From Bacteroides sp. Marseille-P3684 (GTDB lineage: Bacteria; Bacteroidota; Bacteroidia; Bacteroidales; Bacteroidaceae), in NCBI RefSeq assembly GCF_900291465.1, contig NZ_LT985808.1, positions 2,056,575 to 2,120,574 of the forward strand: a DNA stretch of 64,000 bases, read 5' to 3'. The notes beneath the pieces were generated by a model. That model did not search any database. It saw only the letters and a list, made by a program, of their open reading frames with translations, and was not told the origin of the DNA. A program made the position numbers and the translations under genes. The stretch's first letter is position 1. Each line of letters opens with the position of its first letter. Below are positions 42,545 to 52,151 of the stretch, in pieces.

Positions 42545-43150
42545 ATGAAAACCGAACTGGAGAAGTGCATGGCGGGTGAGCCTTTCAACGGAGGGAAAGA
42601 CCCGAAAATAGTAGAAATGATTTTACGGACAAGGCGTCTGTTGGCACAGTTCAATGCCACAGATTATGCCGATAACGGGCGGAAACAGGAATTACTGCGT
42701 GAAATGCTGGGGAGTGTGGGAAAAGGAGTTCATGTCGATATCGATTTCCATTGCGAATACGGAAAGAATATCTTTGTAGGCAATAAAGTGATAATCAATA
42801 TGAACTGCACCTTCGTGGATAACCATCGCATTGAGATTGGGGATAATGTGCTGATAGCGTCCAATGTGCAAATATACACTGCCACACATTCCACGGATGT
42901 GCATGAACGGATGGTCTGGGATTGGCAGGAAGGCGACGACATCTGCTATACCATAGCCCGCCCTGTCAGAATTGAAGACGGTGTATGGATAGGTGGTGGG
43001 GCGATACTGTTGCCGGGGGTGACTATCGGAAAAAATTCAGTTATTGGCGCTGGAAGTGTAGTGACCCGTTCCATCCCTGCCAATTGCGTAGCTGTCGGAA
43101 ACCCATGTCGGGTCATCCGGCATCTTAAGAGCTTGCTGGCGCCTCAGTAA
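42545..43150 (+). CDS. Maltose O-acetyltransferase-like hexapeptide acyltransferase
   Basis: The 201-residue protein matches the Maa/NodL family of left-handed beta-helix acetyltransferases that acetylate sugars. The N-terminal MAC helix region (EKCMAGEPFNGGKDPKIVEMILRTRRLLAQFNATD) is followed by hexapeptide repeats and the catalytic His in THSTDVHERMVWDWQEGDD, with IEDGVWIGGGAILLPGVTIG after. The sugar substrate is unknown; the gene stands alone. Confidence 0.88.
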   Translation: MKTELEKCMAGEPFNGGKDPKIVEMILRTRRLLAQFNATDYADNGRKQELLREMLGSVGKGVHVDIDFHCEYGKNIFVGNKVIINMNCTFVDNHRIEIGDNVLIASNVQIYTATHSTDVHERMVWDWQEGDDICYTIARPVRIEDGVWIGGGAILLPGVTIGKNSVIGAGSVVTRSIPANCVAVGNPCRVIRHLKSLLAPQ

Positions 43151-43165
43151 ATCGGTGGTGAGTGT

Positions 43166-43231
43166 ATGCGCATCTTCCTGTGCCGACATGCGCATCTCCT
43201 TGTGACGAGAAGCTCATCTCCCTGGTACCGC
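43166..43231. repeat. Three imperfect 22-bp tandem repeats
   Basis: Units start ATGCGCATCT (43166), ATGCGCATCT (43188) and AAGCTCATCT (43210). Units 1 and 2 match at 18 of 22 positions; units 2 and 3 at 14 of 22. Confidence 0.65.
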
Positions 43232-43261
43232 TTTGCGCGAAAAGGCAGTGGTGAGATGAGC
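43212..43261 (+). terminator. Probable terminator of the acetyltransferase gene
   Basis: A perfect 9-bp stem (GCTCATCTC at 43212-43220, GAGATGAGC at 43253-43261) has additional inner pairing but no clear T-run. Confidence 0.5.
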
Positions 43262-43529
43262 ATCCCTAAAACAGGAGTTACGCTAATAGTAACAGGTGTT
43301 TACAGAAAATCTTATAGGGGAGATGCGTAAGAGGGTTACAGGGTTTTGCTCAAGACGGTAGTTTGAGGAGGTGGATAGGGCATCCGGATGGCGACAACCG
43401 ATGGCTGATAGAGGTACTGTAAAAGTACGCGTTTTCTTTGATGAAAACAAGAAACGGAGACGTATAAGACCCGAGATAAAATTGATAACTTTGTAGTGAT
43501 GTTTATAAATCGGATAAAGGAATAGATTT

Positions 43530-44264
43530 ATGAAGAAAGTAAATTTGTTAGTGGCAAGCCTCTTTGTGTCGGCGCTGTATGCTTGTGGAGGACGTGAGAG
43601 CCAGACTCCCTGTAACTTGGATTTGCAGTTGTTCCGGGAAGGCATACGGACGGAATCTGTCAGTGGAGATAGACATCCGACTTATGTCCTTTTCAGTAAG
43701 GACTCGCTGTATGCCGACTTGTACGAATCCGGTAGCGGGACAAAAGAAAGGCTGGAACGTCGTACGTTGCCTACTGGGGCGCATGTGTGGAACATTGAGG
43801 ATGATGACACCAGGAATCTGAGCTTCGCAGATGGGTGTTGGACTGTCAGCCAAAGGGGAAAACTGTTGTTCAAACAGTCTCAAAATGATAATGACGAGAA
43901 CTTGGGAAATTGGGTTGAGGTGCATTATGCAGGGGCACTTCCTGCTGCCGATGGTCCAGGCATCAGCTATCAGTTGTATGTTCGCCACAGGGAATACAGT
44001 GGAGACGGACAATTCTATTTGCAACTCACTTACCTGGAAGCCGAGGAGGGCAAAGATGCGGTTTATACTTGTCTGGGCAGGAGATACACTCAGCGTGGTA
44101 TGCCTTCCAATAACGACGCTACGGTGTGGAGGCTTGTATCTGACGACGGAGAGGATGCCTTCAACTTTCTGTGCGGTAAGGATGGTAAGACGCTGACACT
44201 TTTGAATGAACGCTTTGAAATGCCCGGTTCTGGACTGGATTACTCGCTTAAAAAGATGGAGTGA
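43530..44264 (+). CDS. NlpE-like lipoprotein lacking the usual cysteines
   Basis: The 244-residue protein has a lipobox (SALYAC, Cys19). The C-terminal ~115 residues follow the NlpE N-domain pattern: a G-LPAADGPGI turn (VHYAGALPAADGPGISYQLYVRH), a long strand FYLQLTYLEAEEGKDAVYTC, and the closing LTLLNERFE. In NlpE the turn normally carries CxxC for copper and envelope-stress sensing; here both cysteines are replaced by Ala and Gly. The N-terminal half (residues 25-135) looks like a related but weaker repeat. The role is unknown; the family call is tentative. Confidence 0.65.
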   Translation: MKKVNLLVASLFVSALYACGGRESQTPCNLDLQLFREGIRTESVSGDRHPTYVLFSKDSLYADLYESGSGTKERLERRTLPTGAHVWNIEDDDTRNLSFADGCWTVSQRGKLLFKQSQNDNDENLGNWVEVHYAGALPAADGPGISYQLYVRHREYSGDGQFYLQLTYLEAEEGKDAVYTCLGRRYTQRGMPSNNDATVWRLVSDDGEDAFNFLCGKDGKTLTLLNERFEMPGSGLDYSLKKME

Positions 44265-44320
44265 ATCAAGTCTAGTCGACTTCCAGTTTTGTAAGGAAGA
44301 ATACGATTAGGGAGTTAACC

Positions 44321-44371
44321 AAACAATAGCGACTGCCACTATGAGCTTGATAGTGGCAGTCGCTATTGTTT
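44321..44371. terminator. Bidirectional 21-bp hairpin between NlpE-like gene and ansA
   Basis: A perfect 21-bp inverted repeat (44321-44341 and 44351-44371, beginning AAACAATAGCGACTGCCACT) with a 9-nt loop lies between convergent genes and has A- and T-rich edges on both sides. Confidence 0.85.
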
Positions 44372-44404
44372 GATAGAGAGTGAATATCTTCCTTTCCATG
44401 CAAC

Positions 44405-45445
44405 TTATACGGTGATTTCCCCACAAATGGGGGTGTTCATGCGGTAGCGCACTTCATGGGCGCTCATGCCGTGACCGAGCAGGAACATCAGTTTGGTCAA
44501 AGCCGATTCGACCGTACTGTCATGGCCACTGATAACCCCCGCTTCGCGCAGGTGAATGCCTGTTTCATAGCGTTCCATTTCGACAGTGCCAGCCAGGCAT
44601 TGGCTGATGTTGACGATGATGACACCTCGTGCAACGGCATTCTTCAGCAACTTGATGAACCATTCCTTTTGTGGAGCGTTACCGGAGCCGAAAGTCTTCA
44701 GCACCACCGCCTTCAATCCCGGAATATTGAGTATGTTGGCGACCATGTTTTCCTGAATGCCCGGGAACAGGGTCAGGATTAGTACATTGGTGTCAAAAAG
44801 ATAATGCGGCTTGAGTGGTAGCGACATATCAGCCTTGCGGATACGTTCCTCGTTGAAGTTGATATGGATACCGGCGGTGGCCAGTTCGGGATAATTGAAG
44901 GAGCAGAACGCATTGAAGTGCTCGGCATTGATTTTCGTCGTGCGATTGCCGCGCAGCAAGTGGTTCTCAAAGAAAATGCATACCTCAGGAACAATGGCCG
45001 TACCGTCGGGGTGTTGGGCAGCAGCAATCTCAATGGCAGTGATGAGGTTCTCACGTGCATCGGTACGCAACATTCCGATGGGAAGTTGGCTACCGGTGAG
45101 AATGACCGGCTTCGCAAGGTTTTCCAGCATGAAGCTCAGAGCCGACGCTGTGAACGACATGGTGTCAGTGCCGTGGAGGATGACAAAACCGTCGTAACGC
45201 TCATAGTTGTAATGGATGATGCGGACTATCTTTGCCCACAAGGCGGGTTCCATGTCTGAGGAGTCAATAGGAGGGTTGAACTGGTAGGTATCAATCCGGT
45301 AATTGAATTGGTTGAGTTCAGGCACATGACGGCGCAGGTGGTCGAAATTGAATGTCTCCAATGCCCCATTGTCAGGGTTCTGAATCATTCCAATGGTTCC
45401 TCCAGTATATATGAGCAGTACGGATGGCTGTTTCTTTTGTAGCAT
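44405..45445 (-). CDS. ansA: Type I L-asparaginase, cytosolic
   Basis: The 346-residue enzyme hydrolyses asparagine to aspartate and ammonia. The nucleophile Thr14 is in LLIYTGGTIGM and the second Thr-Asp pair (Thr93-Asp94) is in VILHGTDTMSFTAS; the Ser and Gln of SSDMEP near residue 62-66 also fit. The N-terminus has no signal peptide, as in type I enzymes. A TATCTTTG -7 element lies at 45468-45475. It is downstream of the trp operon but has its own promoter element. Confidence 0.92.
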   Translation of the reverse strand: MLQKKQPSVLLIYTGGTIGMIQNPDNGALETFNFDHLRRHVPELNQFNYRIDTYQFNPPIDSSDMEPALWAKIVRIIHYNYERYDGFVILHGTDTMSFTASALSFMLENLAKPVILTGSQLPIGMLRTDARENLITAIEIAAAQHPDGTAIVPEVCIFFENHLLRGNRTTKINAEHFNAFCSFNYPELATAGIHINFNEERIRKADMSLPLKPHYLFDTNVLILTLFPGIQENMVANILNIPGLKAVVLKTFGSGNAPQKEWFIKLLKNAVARGVIIVNISQCLAGTVEMERYETGIHLREAGVISGHDSTVESALTKLMFLLGHGMSAHEVRYRMNTPICGEITV

Positions 45446-45526
45446 GGCGTCGGTTTTAATTTTAGCACAAAGATAGCAAAAATACTTAGTCGCCGTAATA
45501 TGAAAGGGAGAAAAATAACAAAATGT

Positions 45527-46324
45527 TCATGATTGGCTACTCTGAAGGGTTCGACCAATATCTGCTAACAAGCGGTCGATGGCCTCTGTGACGTGTCCGT
45601 CGTATTCCTTGAGGAGGCTGACAAAGCGGCTTCCGATGATACAGCCGGCTGCATGTTCCGAGGCTGCTTCATAGGTTTGCCGGTTGGAGATGCCGAAACC
45701 GATGAGGCACGGGTTGTGGAGTTGCATGGCGGCAATGCGCCGGAAATAGGCTTGTTGCTCGTTCCCGAAACCGGTTTGTGCTCCGGTCGTGGCGGCTGAG
45801 GATACAAGGTAAATGAACCCGTCAGTATGAGCATCGATTTCCCGGATACGGTGTGGTTCGGTTTCAGGGGTGATGAGCATGATGATTTTCAGGTCGCAGG
45901 CTTCGGCTGTCGAACGGAAGTGGTCCATATACTCCCGGAAAGGGAGGTCGGGGATGATGACGCCATCAATGCCACACTGTCGGCAATCCTGACAGAACCG
46001 TTCAAAGCCGTACTGCAGGATGGGGTTCAGGTAACCCATCAGTATGAGGGGAATGTCGACGCGGGTACGTACGTCGCGTAATTCGGCAAAAAGCTTGCGA
46101 AGTGTCATGCCATGTCGCAGGGCACGGGTGGCTGCATCCTGGATGACGGGGCCGTCCGCCATCGGATCGCTGAAGGGAATGCCTATCTCTACCATATCGA
46201 CCCCTCGGGAGGCGAGAACTTGTAGCATATCGGCGGTGTGACCGGCGTACGGGTCACCGGCACAGAAATAGATGGAGAGAATATTGTCTCGTTTGATGCT
46301 GAAGAGTTGATTGATTCGGTTCAT
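45527..46324 (-). CDS. trpA: Tryptophan synthase alpha subunit
   Basis: The 265-residue TIM barrel splits indole-3-glycerol phosphate to indole, which passes to TrpB. The catalytic Glu is in VEIGIPFSDPMADGPVIQDA and the second Asp in the DGVIIPDLPFREY strand. It is the last gene of the operon, 58 bp after trpF, the widest gap within the operon apart from the leader. No clear terminator is seen before ansA. Confidence 0.95.
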   Translation of the reverse strand: MNRINQLFSIKRDNILSIYFCAGDPYAGHTADMLQVLASRGVDMVEIGIPFSDPMADGPVIQDAATRALRHGMTLRKLFAELRDVRTRVDIPLILMGYLNPILQYGFERFCQDCRQCGIDGVIIPDLPFREYMDHFRSTAEACDLKIIMLITPETEPHRIREIDAHTDGFIYLVSSAATTGAQTGFGNEQQAYFRRIAAMQLHNPCLIGFGISNRQTYEAASEHAAGCIIGSRFVSLLKEYDGHVTEAIDRLLADIGRTLQSSQS

Positions 46325-46382
46325 AGTTGTCTTTAATTGTATGGGTTATGACTGATTTTGTTGGATGTTCAGGATAGCCGTC

Positions 46383-47000
46383 TTACAGGGTGCTATCCCG
46401 GAATGAGCGGATGAAGTGTCTGAGGGCCTCGATATCTTTTACACCGGGAGCGGTTTCGAAGCAGCTGTTGAGGTCGATGCCTGCCCATCGCGGATGGTGA
46501 AACATGCGCAGGGCTGCAAGGCTGTCGGGCGACAGACCTCCGCTGAGCAGAAAAGGAACGGAAGCCTGGTAAGCATCCAGGACGTTCCAGGGGAAAGATT
46601 GTCCGGAACCTCCGAACGTGGAGACCCGTTTGTCGAAAAGGAAATAGTCGCAACAGTGCTCATAGGGGACCGTCAGTTCCAGGTCCTTTTCGGACTCGAC
46701 GGGGAAGGCTTTGACTACGGTCAGTCCGTATTGGCGTAGTTCCGCACAGAGCGAGGGGGACTCATGACCATGGAGCTGAACGATGTCCAGTCGCAGTTCC
46801 TTTACCTTATTATATAGGTATGCAGGAGTTGCGTTGACGAAGACTCCGACGCGACGGCAGGATACAGGCAGATACTCGGGGGTACGGGAGACGAAGCGCG
46901 GAGACCGGTCGTAGAGGATGAACCCCATCCAGTCGGTTCCCAACTGTTCGACTGCACGTATGTTGTCCGGTTCGCGCATTCCACAGACTTTGATAATCAT
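46383..47000 (-). CDS. trpF: Phosphoribosylanthranilate isomerase
   Basis: The 205-residue TIM barrel converts phosphoribosylanthranilate to CdRP. The catalytic Cys is Cys7 in IIKVCGMREPDN and the general acid Asp is in GIDLNSCFE. The frame opens at 47144, deep inside trpC, but MIIKVCGM at 47000 is the conserved start and its ATGA overlaps the trpC stop, which points to translational coupling. Confidence 0.94.
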   Translation of the reverse strand: MIIKVCGMREPDNIRAVEQLGTDWMGFILYDRSPRFVSRTPEYLPVSCRRVGVFVNATPAYLYNKVKELRLDIVQLHGHESPSLCAELRQYGLTVVKAFPVESEKDLELTVPYEHCCDYFLFDKRVSTFGGSGQSFPWNVLDAYQASVPFLLSGGLSPDSLAALRMFHHPRWAGIDLNSCFETAPGVKDIEALRHFIRSFRDSTL

Positions 47001-47779
47001 AGGCAGGAGCGTATGAAGTTGGCGAGTGTGGTGTGAGGCTGGGGAGTCTTCATGAATGTTTCTCCGATGAGGAAGCCTTGGTAGCCGGCCTTCCGGAGTT
47101 GCCGCAAAGTTTCGGGATGGGCAATGCCGCTTTCGGAGACCCATGGCAGGTGAGATGGCAGACGCTCGGCGAGCAGGAAGGACCGGATGGTGTCGGTATG
47201 GAACGTGCCGAGGTGACGGTTGTTGACGCCGAGGAGGTCGATATCATCGTTCAGATGCTCCAGTTCGCTCTCATCATGGATTTCCAATAACACTTCCAGC
47301 TTCAGCTCGTGTGCCAGTCTTGCCAGTTCCCGACATTCGGCAGGTGTCAGTACGGCTGCAATGAGCAGGACGGCATCTGCACCGACGAGCTTCGCCTGAA
47401 GGAGCTGGTAGGGACTGATGATGAAGTCCTTGCGCAGGATTGGCAGGTGGGTCAGCTCACGGGCCTTGCGGATATCGCCCAGGTTCCCTCCAAAGAACTT
47501 TTCGTCGGTAAGGATGGAGAGGGCTGCCGCACCAGCCTGCTCATATCCTGCGGTGAGCGCAGCATCGGCGTCGGGATGCAGCCAACCTTTGGAGGGAGAG
47601 CGGCGTTTGAACTCGGCAATGATACCGGTCGATGATGTACGGAGGGCATGGCTCATGCGGATGCAGGGATGGATGTCGTCGAGCATCTTTTCCAGATGCA
47701 TACGGGGAACGGCCGTTTCCTGAATGGCTATTTCAACCCGCTTGTGGGCAATGATTTCAGTAAGTATGTCTGTTGTCAT
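46997..47779 (-). CDS. trpC: Indole-3-glycerol phosphate synthase
   Basis: The 260-residue TIM barrel closes the indole ring. Signatures include IIAEFKRRSPSKGW (substrate lysine), FGGNLGDIRKAR, LRKDFIISPYQLLQAK and VNNRHLGTF, with the catalytic Glu in ESGIAHPET. It is unfused to trpF, unlike in E. coli. Its stop overlaps the trpF start by four bases. Confidence 0.95.
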   Translation of the reverse strand: MTTDILTEIIAHKRVEIAIQETAVPRMHLEKMLDDIHPCIRMSHALRTSSTGIIAEFKRRSPSKGWLHPDADAALTAGYEQAGAAALSILTDEKFFGGNLGDIRKARELTHLPILRKDFIISPYQLLQAKLVGADAVLLIAAVLTPAECRELARLAHELKLEVLLEIHDESELEHLNDDIDLLGVNNRHLGTFHTDTIRSFLLAERLPSHLPWVSESGIAHPETLRQLRKAGYQGFLIGETFMKTPQPHTTLANFIRSCL

Positions 47780-47784
47780 GGTGG

Positions 47785-48780
47785 TCAGCTGTTGAGTTCG
47801 ACAAAGTGGCGGAAAGTCCGGAGTGCCTTCCCGCTTTCCAAGGATTCACGGGCGGCGGCAATACATTCTTCGATGGGATGCATCGGTTCGATGGCCTGGA
47901 TGGCGAACGAGGCATTGATCAGGACACATTCGCGTTGTGCCTGTGTGGCGCGGTTCTCCAGAACACTGTCGAAGATTTCCTTTGCCTCCTGCGGACTGCT
48001 GCCTCCGCTCAGTGAACCGCGAGGGGCTATGCTGAAGCCCAGGGAAGAGGGCTCGTAGATTGTTTCGTAACGGTTGGTCATGATTTTGAATTCGTCGGTC
48101 AGTGAGATTTCATCGTATCCGTCGAGGTTGTTGACAATGGCGAAACCAATTCCCAGTCGTTGCAAGGTGTTGGTGTAGAGACGCATCTGTGCAAGGTCGG
48201 CTACACCCAGCAACTGGTAGGAGGGATGGCAGGGATTGACCAGCGGACCGAGGAGGTTGAAGAGGGTACGCACTCCCAGCTGCCTACGCACGTTGGCCAC
48301 GTTCTTCAGTGCCGGGTGGAAAAGAGGGGCGTGCAGATAAGCCATGTTGCATTCTTCGATAGAGCGGCGCAGACGGGCATTGTCATTCGTGAACTTTATG
48401 CCGTGACATTCCATGACGTTGCTGGCACCGCTGACGGATGTTGCCCCGTAGTTGCCATGCTTGGCAACACGATAGCCCGCGCCGGCGACGACAAAACAGG
48501 CACAGGTGGAGATGTTGAAGGTGTTCTTGCCGTCTCCTCCTGTCCCGACAATGTCCAGTGGGTGGTAGGCGGACAAGTCTACAGGGATACACTGTTCGAG
48601 CAGGGCATCGCGGAAGCCCAGCAGTTCGTCGACAACGACACTGCGCATGCTGAAGGCGGTGAGGAGGGCGGCAATCTGTACATCGGGACAGTCGCCACGG
48701 GTAATGTCTTTCATTACCTGGCAGGCTTCGCTGCGGGTAAGCTCTTCGTGACGGAAGAGTCGTTGGAGTATTTCTTTCAT
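47785..48780 (-). CDS. trpD: Anthranilate phosphoribosyltransferase
   Basis: The 331-residue enzyme joins anthranilate to PRPP. Signatures are DIVGTGGDGKNTFNIST (PRPP loop), KHGNYGATSVSGASNVME, and LGVRTLFNLLGPLVNPCH. It is separate from trpG, and the trpG stop overlaps its start by four bases. trpC follows after 5 bp. Confidence 0.95.
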   Translation of the reverse strand: MKEILQRLFRHEELTRSEACQVMKDITRGDCPDVQIAALLTAFSMRSVVVDELLGFRDALLEQCIPVDLSAYHPLDIVGTGGDGKNTFNISTCACFVVAGAGYRVAKHGNYGATSVSGASNVMECHGIKFTNDNARLRRSIEECNMAYLHAPLFHPALKNVANVRRQLGVRTLFNLLGPLVNPCHPSYQLLGVADLAQMRLYTNTLQRLGIGFAIVNNLDGYDEISLTDEFKIMTNRYETIYEPSSLGFSIAPRGSLSGGSSPQEAKEIFDSVLENRATQAQRECVLINASFAIQAIEPMHPIEECIAAARESLESGKALRTFRHFVELNS

Positions 48781-49391
48781 TGTTGATTCTCGTTTAGAGG
48801 TTGTACATTGGTTGAGGTTTCGGCAGACAACCAGTTGGCAATGATGCGTTGTCCGTCGGGGGTAAGGACGGATTCGGGATGGAACTGGATGCCGCGCACG
48901 TCATAATCCTTGTGGCGCAGGGCCATGATGTAGCCTTCCCGGCTGACCGCTGTCACCTCGAGGCAGTCGGGCAGTTCGTCGGAGTCCACGACCCATGAGT
49001 GGTAGCGGCCGACATGAATCTCTTGGGGAAGTCCTCTGAAGAGGTAGTCGTCGGGGTGTACGATACGGACGGGACTTTGTACGCCGTGAAAGACCTCTTC
49101 CAGGTTACGCAGACGGGCGCCGAATACCTCGCCTATGGCTTGTTCGCCAAGGCATACGCCCAGGATTGGCTTGCGTCCTGCCCACAGGCGGATGGTGTCC
49201 AGGAGACGTCCGGCTTCAGCAGGTACACCGGGACCGGGGGAGAGGAGGAGCTTGTCGAAGTCTGACAGTTCTTCGGGTTGGAACTGGTCATTGCGGATGA
49301 CAGTAACCCGTGCACCCAGAGCCGTGGCAAGTTGGTGCAGGTTATAAGTGAATGAGTCGTAGTTATCGATGAGACAGATGTGGGTGTTCAT
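48777..49391 (-). CDS. trpG: Anthranilate synthase glutaminase subunit
   Basis: The 204-residue class I glutamine amidotransferase supplies ammonia to TrpE. The catalytic Cys is in LGVCLGEQAIGEVF, and the His-Glu pair in GIQFHPESVLTP. LSPGPGVPAEAG forms the oxyanion region. It could also serve PabA-type synthesis, but its place between trpE and trpD makes TrpG the clear reading. Confidence 0.95.
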   Translation of the reverse strand: MNTHICLIDNYDSFTYNLHQLATALGARVTVIRNDQFQPEELSDFDKLLLSPGPGVPAEAGRLLDTIRLWAGRKPILGVCLGEQAIGEVFGARLRNLEEVFHGVQSPVRIVHPDDYLFRGLPQEIHVGRYHSWVVDSDELPDCLEVTAVSREGYIMALRHKDYDVRGIQFHPESVLTPDGQRIIANWLSAETSTNVQPLNENQQ

Positions 49392-49430
49392 TGTAGTGAT
49401 TGCTTTTGTATGAGTTTGATAATCCGTTTT

Positions 49431-50831
49431 TCAGAGCCTTTCTGCCAGTTCGATGGCACGTCGGAGGGCCCCCAGCTTGTTGTTTACTTCCTGCAGTTCG
49501 GCTTCGACATCGCTTTTGGCAACGATGCCTCCTCCGGCTTGAAACCACAGTTCGCTGTTCCGGCTGACGAACGTACGGATAATGATGGCCTGGTTGATGT
49601 ATCCGTTGAAACCGATGAACCCGACGCATCCTCCATAAGCGCCCCGGTTGTGCGGTTCGATTTCACTGATGAGCTGCATGGCTCTGACCTTGGGCGCACC
49701 GCTGAGCGTACCGGCGGGGAAGGTGTCCAGGAAGGTGCGTATCGGGTCTGCACCGGGACGGAGCTTTCCGCTGACACGGCTGACAAGATGGATGACATGG
49801 CTGTAGAACTGGACTTCCTTGTAAGTCTCTACGTCGACCGCTTCACAATTGCGGGCAAGGTCATTGCGGGCGAGGTCGACGAGCATGGTGTGCTCGGCGT
49901 TCTCTTTCGGATCGGCGAGGAGTGCATCGGCGAGGCGTCGGTCGGTGACCGGGTCTCCGGTGCGTCGGGTCGTTCCGGCTATCGGGTCAATAGTGGCATA
50001 GCCGTCACAGACCTTGCAGTGTGTTTCGGGTGAGGAACCGAACAGGCGGTACCCTCCAAAGTCAAAATAGAACAGGTAAGGGGAGGGATTGATGCTGCGC
50101 AGGGCACGGTAAACGGCAAAGTCGTCGCCTTCATAGCGTTGGACGAAACGCCGGGAGAGCACTATCTGAAAGACGTCTCCCTTGAGACAATGTGCGATGC
50201 CCTGGCGGATGTTGGCACGGTGTTCGTCGTCCGTGAGAGGACTGCTGACGGGTCCTGCCGTACGGAATCCATACGTCGCATAGTTGCGGTTGTTGACTGC
50301 CCGTTCGACATCCCTGATGTGTCCGGTTTCACCCTCTCCCTTCAGTCCGACCAGGACCATCTCGCTCTCATGTCCGTGGAAAACAATGAGGTAACGGTAG
50401 AGGATGTAGATGGCGTCGGGAGCATCGTTCTTGGGATCGCAGCTGTCCGGGACTTGGACGGGTTCGAGGTAACGGATGGCGTTGAAGGCCGTGTATCCGT
50501 AAAGCCCGCAATAGTGCGCGTACTCTCCTTCGATGTGGAAATGGGCAAGGAAACCGTTGAAGGCATCCGCCATGGTAAAGTCCGGTGTGAGAGGTTTCCG
50601 GTCGATGGTGCCGTCAGGGTAGACCGCGGTCGCCGTATTGTGGTTGATACTGATATGTGCAATGGGGTCCAGCCCGATGAAAGAACGGTTGTTGTCAGTC
50701 CCGTGGTAGTCGGAGCTTTCGAGCAGGATGCTTTGCGGGAAGAGGTCGCGTACCTTCAGGTAGGTGCCCGTAGGTGTGTGCAAGTCTCCCAAAAGGACTT
50801 TGTGCTCGGTTTGAAAGTGGTAGGTTTTCAT
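49431..50831 (-). CDS. trpE: Anthranilate synthase component I
   Basis: The 466-residue protein makes anthranilate from chorismate with TrpG. The N-terminal tryptophan-sensing region carries the LLES element ([10 protein letters not shown]), so feedback inhibition is likely; the catalytic half has [39 protein letters not shown] and [15 protein letters not shown]. The start overlaps the trpB stop by four bases. Confidence 0.96.
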   Translation of the reverse strand: MKTYHFQTEHKVLLGDLHTPTGTYLKVRDLFPQSILLESSDYHGTDNNRSFIGLDPIAHISINHNTATAVYPDGTIDRKPLTPDFTMADAFNGFLAHFHIEGEYAHYCGLYGYTAFNAIRYLEPVQVPDSCDPKNDAPDAIYILYRYLIVFHGHESEMVLVGLKGEGETGHIRDVERAVNNRNYATYGFRTAGPVSSPLTDDEHRANIRQGIAHCLKGDVFQIVLSRRFVQRYEGDDFAVYRALRSINPSPYLFYFDFGGYRLFGSSPETHCKVCDGYATIDPIAGTTRRTGDPVTDRRLADALLADPKENAEHTMLVDLARNDLARNCEAVDVETYKEVQFYSHVIHLVSRVSGKLRPGADPIRTFLDTFPAGTLSGAPKVRAMQLISEIEPHNRGAYGGCVGFIGFNGYINQAIIIRTFVSRNSELWFQAGGGIVAKSDVEAELQEVNNKLGALRRAIELAERL

Positions 50832-52024
50832 GCTTGCAGAGTAGTTGGAAGGTTGTTCAGATAGGTTTCAATGTCTTTGTCTCCACGCCCTGAGACCGTC
50901 AGTACGACGATGTCGGAAGGGCGGAAATGTACCTTGGAGAGGGCTCCCAGTGCGTGTGCCGATTCCAGTGCCGGGATGATGCCTTCCAGCCTTGTCAGCT
51001 CGTAGGCAGCCCGCAGGGCTTCATCATCAGTGACGGCGAGGACCTGTGCGCGCCGGGTGGCCGCCAGGTTGGCATGGAGAGGACCGACGCCCGGATAATC
51101 CAGTCCGGCAGAGATGGAATAGGGCTCTGTGATTTGTCCGTCTTCGTCCTGCATGACCAGAGTCCGTGCACCATGAATGATGCCGGGGCGTCCGAGACGG
51201 ATGGTCGCTGCGGAGAGTCCGGTGTCCGTGCCCTTTCCTCCGGCTTCAGCAAGCACAATATGAACCCGCTCGTCATCGAGGTAGTGGAAGATGGTTCCGG
51301 CTGCATTGCTTCCGCCACCTACGCACGCCATGAGGTAGTCGGGATAATCCCGTCCTTCGTGCTCCAACAGCTGCGCTTTGATTTCCCGGCTGATGACCGA
51401 TTGCAGCCGTGCCACCATGTCGGGATAGGGATGGGGACCGACCGTAGAGCCGATGACATAGTACGTGTCAGCCGGATGACGGCACCAGTCGCGTATGGCT
51501 TCGTTGGTGGCATCCTTGAGCGTCATGTTTCCGGCAGTCACGGGACGCACTTCCGCTCCCAGCATCTTCATCCGTTCTACATTGACATGCTGACGGTCGA
51601 CATCGGTCTTGCCCATGTAGATGATGCACTCCATGTCCATCAGGGCACACACGGTAGCCGTGGCAACCCCGTGCTGGCCGGCACCTGTCTCGGCGATGAT
51701 ACGGCGTTTGCCCATGCGGCGTGCCAGGAGGATTTGCCCGATGGCATTATTGATTTTGTGTGCTCCGGTGTGGTTGAGGTCTTCCCGCTTGAGATAGAGG
51801 GTGCAGCCGTAACGTTCAGACAGCCGGCGGGCAAGATATAAGGGAGAGGGACGGCCTACGTAGTCGCGCAGGAGGGAGTCGAACTCAGTCTTGAAATCGT
51901 CGCTGTCGAGCACGCGCCGGTAGTTGGCGCGCAGTTCTTCAACACAGCGGTGAAGTATCTCGGGGATGTAGGCTCCGCCAAACTCCCCGTAGTAGCCTTC
52001 GGAATTGATTTGGTAAGTTCTCAT
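50828..52024 (-). CDS. trpB: Tryptophan synthase beta subunit
   Basis: The 398-residue PLP enzyme joins indole and serine. The PLP lysine is Lys90 in [14 protein letters not shown]; the phosphate loop is [23 protein letters not shown] is also present. It is the first structural gene of the operon, far from trpA, so coordinated A/B stoichiometry depends on the whole message. It follows a 187-bp leader with an attenuator. Confidence 0.96.
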   Translation of the reverse strand: MRTYQINSEGYYGEFGGAYIPEILHRCVEELRANYRRVLDSDDFKTEFDSLLRDYVGRPSPLYLARRLSERYGCTLYLKREDLNHTGAHKINNAIGQILLARRMGKRRIIAETGAGQHGVATATVCALMDMECIIYMGKTDVDRQHVNVERMKMLGAEVRPVTAGNMTLKDATNEAIRDWCRHPADTYYVIGSTVGPHPYPDMVARLQSVISREIKAQLLEHEGRDYPDYLMACVGGGSNAAGTIFHYLDDERVHIVLAEAGGKGTDTGLSAATIRLGRPGIIHGARTLVMQDEDGQITEPYSISAGLDYPGVGPLHANLAATRRAQVLAVTDDEALRAAYELTRLEGIIPALESAHALGALSKVHFRPSDIVVLTVSGRGDKDIETYLNNLPTTLQA

Positions 52025-52053
52025 TGGTTATGGTGTTTGTTGATGGATACGTA

Positions 52054-52096
52054 TAAAAAGACAGCGGACTGTCGTAAGTCACTACGACAGCCCGCT
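52054..52096 (-). terminator. trp operon attenuator (intrinsic terminator before trpB)
   Basis: On the minus strand a 14-bp stem (AGCGGGCTGTCGTA with TACGACAGTCCGCT, one mismatch) has a 6-nt loop and is followed by CTGTCTTTTT. It lies 30 bp upstream of trpB and downstream of the Trp-rich leader peptide. Confidence 0.88.
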
Positions 52097-52151
52097 TAGC
52101 AAATTTATAAAGTGTGTATGTTGGAATTTAATGCATACGAGGCTCGCTCCC

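Larger units (their letters stand above)
43151..43529. other. Intergenic region with 22-bp imperfect tandem repeats
   Basis: This 379-bp gap holds three imperfect 22-bp tandem units (43166-43231), a hairpin built from the third unit and a downstream complement (43212-43261), and a -7 element TAACTTTG (43486-43493) before the NlpE-like gene. No gene is seen. Confidence 0.6.
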
